A DNA stretch of 64,000 nucleotides from Mesorhabditis belari (Eukaryota > Nematoda > Chromadorea > Rhabditida > Rhabditidae): assembly GCA_958450365.1 (NCBI GenBank), contig CAUEEP010000878.1:1-64000 (forward strand), written 5' to 3'. A program made the position numbers and the translations under genes. The notes under the pieces are model-generated. The model saw only the letters and a list, made by a program, of their open reading frames with translations, made no database searches and was not told the origin of the DNA. Below are positions 57,356 through 64,000 of the stretch, piece by piece. Numbering within the stretch: position 1 is the stretch's first letter; each line of letters starts with the position of its first letter.

Positions 57356-60300
57356 ATGTCTTCTTCAAACTCGACAACAATCGATGATCAAGAGGAAATT
57401 GTGGAGCTTTTGATCATGACATTGGTAAGTTTGTTTGGAAATGTATGATTTTTTAACTGGCAAACAATACCTGAGATTTATATGATCTACCTTTTGTTAT
57501 ATTTGTTACATCCGAAGCCGATCTAGGCTCCAAATCCGATCTACAGGGTGCGTCATAATTATTGCAACAAGAGTTCAAAGACCGTTTTCCAAACAGCTTT
57601 CTTATTTTTTTTTGGCCCCTTTTTTGTTGTGTTGCGTTCTGTCTTCTTTATTCTTGCCTAATTGCTTCCCGCTCACACGAAGAAGACGGTTCAGGACTGG
57701 TGTGTGGCCAACTTTCCCTCAGTGATCACCAAGGATGAATGGCCTCCAAACTCACCGGATCTCAATGTGATGGACTTTTCCATTTGGGCAATCTTAGAGG
57801 CTAATGTCTGCTCTCGAAAACACACAAGTTTGGATTCTTTGAAGAAGTCTTTGACCTTGAGGAAGTCTTTGACCAAAGGATGGAAGGCGACTCCTCAAGA
57901 TGACATTCGGGCCGCAGTGGAGGCATATCCGAACCGATTAAGGGCTGTTATCAAGGCAAAAGGCGGTCATATCGAATGATCTCTTGTTTCCTTATTTGTT
58001 ACTGTTAAATAAAGCTAACTTCTTGGTGTGCAATGCCTTGAGTATCTTGTTGCAATAATTATGACGCACCCTGTAGCGTCCAAATCCGATCTAAGGAGCT
58101 TTGAAAGACAACCGATTTGGTGTCAAAAAGAAAAGATGTACAAAATATAGAAATTTTATATCGTAAAATTGATTTCAGCTCATTTGGTTCGGTAGAAATT
58201 TTTTTTCCGGGTTAGGGCCCGAAAATGCCTTAAAATAGCTATAAAAAATTTGCCACTGAACCAAAAAAGTTTTTTAATGGCTCATTTTGTTGCAAATTTT
58301 ACGTAGATTCTTAAATTGGTGCTACATTTGACATTTCTCTTTTGTGAATGGGAGAAATGTCGCGCCGACTGGTTTCAGGGGGATCCCCTAACTGAGAAAC
58401 AAGGACTGAAGTTAGTCCGCGCAATTTTTCGCCCATTTTGAACCTCCCAATAAATGTTTGATTTAAATAGCTTCACTTTAAGAATCTAAATAAAATTTGC
58501 AACAAAATGAGGAATTGTACAACGTTTTTCGTTCAGTGGTAAATTTTTTATAGCCATTTTCAGGCCCTCACTTTCGAACCCCAAAAAAAATTTTCTACCA
58601 ATCCAAATGACCTGAAATTTATTTTACGACATAAAATTCATCTATTGGATTCAAATATCGGATTCACATATCGGATTCGGATGCTAGCTCGGATTCGGAT
58701 GCTAGCTCGGATTCGGATGCTAGCTCGGGTTCGGACGCTAGCTCAGATTCGGACGCTAGCTCGGATTCGGATGCTAGCTCGGATTCGGATGCTAGCTCGG
58801 GTTCGGACGCTAGCTCAGATTCGGACGCTAGCTCGGATTCGGATGCTAGCTCGGGTTCGGACCCTAGCTCAGATTCGGACGCTAGCTCGGGTTCGGACGG
58901 ACGCTAGCCCGGGTTCGGACACTGGTTCGGGTTCAGACGCTGGCTCTGGTTCGGACGCTAGCTCAGATTCGGACGCTAGCTCGGGTTCGGACGTAACACA
59001 TACAAAATCGTCGGCTAACCGGATTCAAATTCGACCGACATTTCTTTGAAACTCAAATCCTCCAAAATGAGCAAAGATCCTTTTTTCGTTTTTATGAATG
59101 GGCAAGCTTTTTTTATGAATGTTTAATTACTTCACCCAACTATTGGAAAATGACTATCAATAAATTTAATAAAATAAGTTTTCAATCACACAAAACACCA
59201 ATAAACGATTTATTTTACAGTTGGGAGTGATGGGCACAATGATGGGTCCAATCGGCTTCTACATTCTTCAAAAGTCGACCTTTGTAAACGGTTTCTTTAG
59301 CCATTGCTACCAAATTTTTAAAATTAAAAAAAATTAGGGATTGTTCGACATTATTGCCTCACCGACATCTACGGCCATTTTCTTGCCAGCTTTTGCCATC
59401 TTTTTTGGGGAGTTCCGTGCTTTATTTGGTAAAGCAATTATCTATTATTCAGTGCGTTTCACATAAATAAACTCACCAATCAATAAAAGCAAAAAAAAAT
59501 AGAAAAGAATAGAAAAAAGTTCACAAGACGTTAGTGGGTTTATTGATGTGAAACGGTCGTTTCTCATACTTTGACGATTTCCAAAAATTCAATGGAGACT
59601 TGCTTGGTTCTAGTTAAGTTTATCTAGGTTATCTTGTCTCCTCTTTCTAATAAAAAAAGAATTAGAACTCTAACTCTTACGCATCTCAAGTTATTGCAAT
59701 TTTTTGGGGGCCTTTATTGATGTGAAACGCACTGTATATAATCGAGGAATGTCTGTCCGTCCGTCCGTCCGTCCGTCCGTACGCAACTTTCATCTAGAGA
59801 ACAGAAAAAGCTAGAGCTCCAAAAACCCTTATAGATTATATAGCCCTTATAACCCTCGGGGTCGCCGAGCCGAGAAAATTGCCAACAACGTGAATTCAAA
59901 ACCGACATTACTTTTTGACTATATAGTGGAAAATGACGCCCTTTATTCAAAATCATTCAAATTTCCTTCAAAATAATTAAGAGTTGGGATCATTTCATGG
60001 GAAAACTTTGTTTTTACAATAATTTTTCTTTTTTGTGAAAAAGCCGCTTTTTTTGACAATTTTGAGGGGTTTGAACTTACGCTTTATCTAAATTTCTGTA
60101 AATGCATTTCCGTTAGACTTTTTGAATTGATATATAGTTATCCTTTTTTTTAAATCTTCAATTTTGGGAAGCTAACTCTATTTTGACGACACTAAACTTG
60201 TCCCTAAAGTGACTCGATTCCTTTTTTGATCACTCGCATTTCGCCCTCGAAATTTCTTCAATGCTTCGATCCATTGAAGCAAGTTTAGCTCAGGTTAAAG

Positions 60301-63300
60301 ACTAAGCCATGCTTATCTTAGTTCAGATATCTGGTTGATCCTGTCAGACTGCTAGCTCAGGTTAAAGACTAAGCCATGCTTGACTCTATTTTGACGACAC
60401 TAAACTTGTCCCTAAAGTGACTCGATTCCTTTTTTGGTCACTCGCATTTCGCTCTCGAAATCTCTTCAATGCTTCAATCAATTCAAACACGTCTTAGCCT
60501 ATTTTGTAGAGGAGATTTACAACTTTCAAATAGTTCATAACATTCATCGATTCTAGTTTACAACATCAGGTTTCTATCGTTGGAAATTTATGAAAATGTT
60601 GAAATCCGCATTTCTTATGCATGTACCTAATAGTTTTTTGAAAAAAATGCATAAGAATAGTTGGCCATTTTCAAGTTGCCAATCCAATAGTTCATCTATA
60701 AATGTCACAAAGCTTCTCAAAATTTCTTTCCAACTCCAAGCTTTTCGTAAAACTTCTTACCAGACGCTTTCAGGAGCTTGGATCTCTCCTATCCGACGAT
60801 CAATTACATTTTCGGCTTCTTTGCCTACTCATCAATTACAATCAATTGGACATCAAAGGTTAGGATTGCTTAACGATAAACGCTAATCAAATTCGTTTGC
60901 GACCAATCAGCAACTAATTTAGTCGTCAATATTTTCGGAAACTGATATTACAAAAAAAATTTATTCACTTAGTGTTGTCCTACCAACCTTAAAATCGGTT
61001 TAATAATGGTCGGTTTTACTTTTGGTGATCTGGGGTCGAACCAGGATCGCACGCTTACCGGGAGCGTGAAAAGTTTTCAAAAGTTTTTGCATATAAGCAA
61101 GAGAAAGTACGGCAATGAGTTTCAGCTTTCGAAAACAGATTTTGGTTATTTTTGATTATTTTTGAGCCTATTTCACTGGATAATACCCGCGTTTTATCGC
61201 ATCTTGATTTACCGTATTTACTCGAATAGGAGACCGGTCTTCTATTTTTTTTCAATCACCCCCTAGACCCCGTCTTCTATTCGAGGCCAGTCTTCTATTC
61301 AAGACGGTCTTTTATTATTTGCATTCACGAAAATTCTTCATTCTCACTTGATTCAATGTCATCCTTTATTAAATCCGGATCTTGCAAAATTCCATCAAGT
61401 CCCTCTGAGCTCGAAATTGAATCGTTTTCACTCTCATATCCATTGTTTCTATCCTCGTCGGAGTCGATATCTTGACAAAGTTTTGCTAATCTTCCCTCCA
61501 ATCTTGCAATATCCAGCTTGAATCGACCACTCTCAACAGCTTCCCCTTTGCGGAAACAAATAATCTGATCGTCCTCGCTGTTGGACTCCTTGTTGTCATT
61601 TTTTGCCGTCTCAAAAAATTCGAAAGCCATTCATTGCTTGCAGAGAAAGACTTTGTGAAATCTAGGTTCGATTCGCGAAAAAACTCCTTGGCTTTGTCCT
61701 GAACCATACGTCGAGAAACTTTTAGCTTTTCCTCTCGTTTTTCTTTGATCCATCGATAAGTGGCCTCCTCGACTGCGCGAAATTTAAGCATTTCGAATCT
61801 GAAATCCGTGCTTATAGCTTTTATAGCTTTTTTTTTTCAGTCTCTATATAAGCGGCCTTTTTTTCATGCCGTCAAAACTTTTCATACCCCCTGTATTAAT
61901 GGCATTGTTATCGTTAGATAAACCTAGCAAAATAAAGTAAAGTAAAGCAAAATAATGTCAAATAAAGCAAAGTAAAGCGAAATAAAGCAAAATGTTATCA
62001 AGTTGGCCCAAAAGCCTCGGCAAGTTTTTTCACAGAAATCAAAATCTCTCGAGTTTTTGTCCACAAACTTCAAAAAGGGCAAAAGAAACATTGTCTTTAT
62101 CATTGTTTTTTATTTTTATGAAAAAATGGGAACACTTTGATGGTTAAATCTTTAGAAAACTCAAAAAATTGAGGTTTTTGAAAAAAAAAATTGATATTTC
62201 TTAAAATTTCACAGAGAAATTAGACACTCAAAAAAGCCAAACTTGCTTAAATTTGGGTTTAATTTTGAATAAATTAAATACTTTTATTTTAAAATATATT
62301 TAAATAAAAGTATAGGAACACTTCTTTTGAAAAGCACTAAGAAAAAGAGAGACTTGCGCGCCAACATAATAGAATTAACGGATTCCCTTTTTTTAACGGA
62401 TTCAGTTAACGGATTCACAAAGAAATAGAATAGAAAATAGAATTAACGGATTCAGAAAGTGAAATAGAATTGGTATTTTAAAAGAAAAATGAATACACTT
62501 TTAATTCCGTCATTTTTCCATTTCCAGGTTCTCCTCGGAATGAATCGTTTCGTTTCGGTGGCGCTCCCGTGGAAATTCTATCATAAGCTGCAAAAATATC
62601 AACATATTCAGTATTTTCTTTTGATACTTGGACCAACACTGTGCGCCATTCCACTGCTCATCCGTAAGCGCACCCAATGCCACTGCTCTACCCATTCGTT
62701 TCTCTCAACCATAGGATGTTCCAAAAAAAAGTGGTCATCTTTTTCACCATGAAAAATTTTCTTTTGATTTTCACAGCACATCGTCGTGTCAAAAATGGTT
62801 TTGCCTCAGGGGCCACACAATAGCAAAAAGTTGATTTTTTGACAATTTCATGAGTCATTTGATGATCGAAGACACAAAATTGAAAAAATGAAACATTTCT
62901 TTTGACCTGACCAAAAGGTATGTGTGTCGTAGCCGATTATGAATGAGTTGGTCTAGGAGCGTCCAACCATCAAGTAATTGGTATCATTCAACGCAGAATC
63001 ATTAATAATTATGTTAAATTTTTTAAATTAGCAAGATTTGATAAAAAGAAAAAAAATTATGGGGCTTCAAAGTTTTCTCTTGAACAAACAGTTTTTTTGC
63101 TCTAATTTTTTTTCTTTTTATTCAATCTTTCCAATTTAAAAAATTTAACATAATTATTAATGATTCTGCGTTGAATGATACTAAATACTTGATGGTTGGA
63201 CGCTCCTAGACCCACTCATTCATAATCGGCTACGGGGGTCCCGCCGATTTTGAATGAAACGTTGTAGCGCGGGCAATTTTTAACCTAAACTCACAATTTT

Positions 63301-64000
63301 GGTACTAATCGACGCAGAATTGAATTCGCTACAAGATGATATAATATTGTCCTCATACATTAAAGGGTTGCTCTACTAGAAAGATTTGCCAAAAAATTTC
63401 ATTCATAATCGGCTACGACATGTACGTATTCATTTTTAATTTCCTATCGATCATAAGAAAGTTTGTCGAAATCAGTCCAGCCGAAATCTAGAGTGTGACG
63501 GACGGACAGACAGACGGACGGACAAACGGACGGACAGACGGACGGACAGACGACGGACACTTCTCTTTTATATAGTAGATAAAGAAATGAAGAAGTTCTA
63601 TTAAATTTAGAGGACCATCTTTTTGAAAGTCACTCAAAAATGTCAAAAAAAGCAGCTTTTTGCTATTGTGTGGGGGCAAAACTGGGGCAAAACCAATCTT
63701 TGACACCGCTATACAAAATCCGAAAGAAAGATTTTTCATTTTAACAAAGATGATCACTTTTTTTTGATCACCCTGTAATGCATTTTCTAGAGGGTGGAGA
63801 ATTGTGCAAACTATTTTTAAAACCAATGCCAATGCATATCCGCCCTACTGAAACTATTCACCCTCCAGAAATCGCAATATCGACTTGTCAGATATCAACA
63901 AATTTCTCAGGCCATATTTTAGCTGGTTGTCATGGTTGTTTCTACTCACGTCCTGTGCCAAACTTCTGGCAAGAAGAAAGCGATTGCACAACCGAATACA
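57356..64000 (+). CDS. Srx-like seven-transmembrane chemoreceptor, cut by the window edge
   Basis: Role (family knowledge): nematode chemosensory GPCR. Seen, exons: 57356-57424 (MSSSNSTTIDDQEE, extracellular start), 59221-59283 (first helix, MMGPIGFYILQ), 59338-59428 (TSTAIFLPAFAIFFG), 62528-62663 (LLGMNRFVSVALPWKFYHKL, the NRF motif after helix 3, then helix 4), 63911 to the edge (GCHGCFYSRPVPNFW and C, the loop before helix 5). The join 62663/63911 is phase-consistent. The join 59428/62528 is not, and about 40 residues around helices 2-3 are missing, so one exon between them was not found. Intron 1 (1.8 kb) and the 3.1 kb gap are full of transposon pieces. Family call rests on the NRF-P-KF and Cys-loop motifs; another Str-type class is possible. 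Confidence 0.72.
57544..58073 (+). mobile_element. maT (DD37D) transposon copy 2 in receptor intron 1
   Basis: Ends CAGGGTGCGTCATAATTATT are inverted and TA-flanked, 530 bases. Keeps AHTKKTVQDW through WPPNSPDLNVMDFSIWAILE to VIKAKGGHIE open. The N-terminal two thirds of the transposase are missing, so it is non-autonomous. Nearly identical to copy 1 over the last 350 bases. Confidence 0.9.
58095..58630. mobile_element. Hairpin MITE in receptor intron 1
   Basis: The arm around GATTTCAGCTCATTTGGTTC ... GGCCCGAAAATG is inverted at 58,545-58,625 (GGCCCTCACTTTCG ... CAAATGACCTGAAATTT). The central region is single-copy. Confidence 0.75.
58672..58995. repeat. 18-base minisatellite (GATTCGGATGCTAGCTCG)n
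   Basis: About 17 units. One frame would read SDSDAS repeats, another RIRMLA repeats. It lies in an intron and has no splice support as an exon. Confidence 0.92.
59737..59880. repeat. Element end with (GTCC)n tract
   Basis: TGTATATAATCGAGGAATGT then GTCCGTCC repeats. An inverse counterpart, GGACAGACGG repeats followed by TTTTATATAGTAGA, lies at 63,490-63,580. Confidence 0.5.
60235..60640. repeat. Dispersed repeat, copy 2, with local duplications
   Basis: 60,445-60,635 matches 36,279-36,475. TCTATTTTGACGACACTAAA and TAGCTCAGGTTAAAGACTAA segments are duplicated within it. Confidence 0.75.
60327..60382 (+). pseudogene. 18S rRNA 5'-end fragment
   Basis: ATATCTGGTTGATCCTGTCA followed shortly by AAAGACTAAGCCATGC. 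Known: small-subunit rRNA begins with CTGGTTGATCCTGCCAG and reaches AAAGATTAAGCCATGC about 30 bases later. About 55 bases only, with substitutions. Its second half is repeated just upstream at 60,287-60,320. Confidence 0.75.
61025..61075 (-). pseudogene. tRNA-like 3' half
   Basis: Minus strand: CGCTCCCGGTAAGCGTGCG (partial A-box/anticodon region) and TGGTTCGACCCCAGATCACC (B box and T arm). The 5' half is missing. Confidence 0.45.
61209..61795 (-). mobile_element. Pogo-type element with CENP-B-like DNA-binding domain, catalytic part missing
   Basis: Left end TACCGTATTTACTCGAATAG. The minus strand encodes MLKFRAVEEATYRWIKEKRE and VSRRMVQDKAKEFF...FSASNEWLSNFLRR, the Tc5/CENP-B helix-turn-helix, then in another frame an acidic tail (LAKLCQDIDSDEDRNN ... 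ESSENEEF, stop at 61,325). No DDE domain between them, and the right inverted repeat was not found. Confidence 0.8.
62926..63420. mobile_element. TIR element, second copy of the 8,010 family
   Basis: GTCGTAGCCGATTATGAATG at the left, TTCATAATCGGCTACGAC at the right, 495 bases, with the same large internal inverted repeat as 8,010-8,520 but a single terminal unit. Lies in the long intron or gap of the receptor gene. Confidence 0.9.
63490..63580. repeat. (GGACAGAC)n tract with TATATAGTAGA end
   Basis: GACGGACGGACAGACG repeats followed by CTTTTATATAGTAGA, the inverse of the end at 59,737 and of the end type at 32,885. Confidence 0.7.

Noticed and set aside
57662..57979. Host gene encoding the AHTKKTVQDW protein
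   Set aside because: Lies between TA-flanked inverted repeats and matches a maT transposase C-terminus; it is part of a transposon.

Overview
The window reads as part of a nematode nuclear chromosome. It is AT-rich. Every recognisable gene is split into many small exons by introns that end in TTTTAG or TTTCAG. Two genes have a TTTTAG site 5-7 bases before the ATG, as expected for spliced-leader trans-splicing. The gene content also fits nematodes: an Srx-like chemoreceptor, a small ET-like cysteine-rich secreted protein, a secreted M13 peptidase, a nine-cysteine TGF-beta ligand and maT (DD37D) transposons. I cannot name the species. No sign of bacterial sequence, CRISPR or an operon was seen.

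Layout. 1-1,714: probable 3' exons of a plus-strand gene that starts outside the window, interrupted by a minisatellite. 1,715-15,150: repeat-dominated and gene-poor, with satellites, TIR elements that carry internal tandem arrays, tRNA-derived sequences, a piece of pogo transposase and a degraded 28S rRNA fragment. 15,352-17,174 (minus): TGF-beta family ligand. 18,309-26,310 (minus): secreted M13 metallopeptidase, 16 exons, with one probable 1-base frameshift. 29,492-41,698 (plus): complete lysosomal-type alpha-mannosidase (GH38), 28 exons and 945 residues, its introns loaded with hairpin MITEs and one decayed Tc1/mariner element. 41,753-44,244 (minus): secreted vWA-domain protein with a Thr/Ser-rich tail, tail-to-tail with the mannosidase. 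44,600-46,800: transposon fossils. 47,094-48,025 (minus): unrecognised four-helix membrane protein. 48,700-57,000: mariner/maT relics and MITEs around an Srx receptor fragment (53,750) and a small cysteine-rich secreted protein (54,721-55,527, minus). 57,356 to the right edge (plus): Srx-like chemoreceptor, cut by the window end.

The host genes look like independent units, with no shared pathway visible. Their exon models were built by hand from splice sites, reading phase and family motifs. The mannosidase model sums to exactly 946 codons. The M13 model is one base short of a whole number of codons, and the deficit maps to a T-run in one exon.

No new enzymatic system was found. The most unusual signal is in the mobile fraction. 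Four unrelated TIR elements carry short tandem arrays inside them or at one end. Two MITE families share their terminal motif with a pogo-type element in the same window. Ribosomal and tRNA-derived sequences recur as dispersed fragments.
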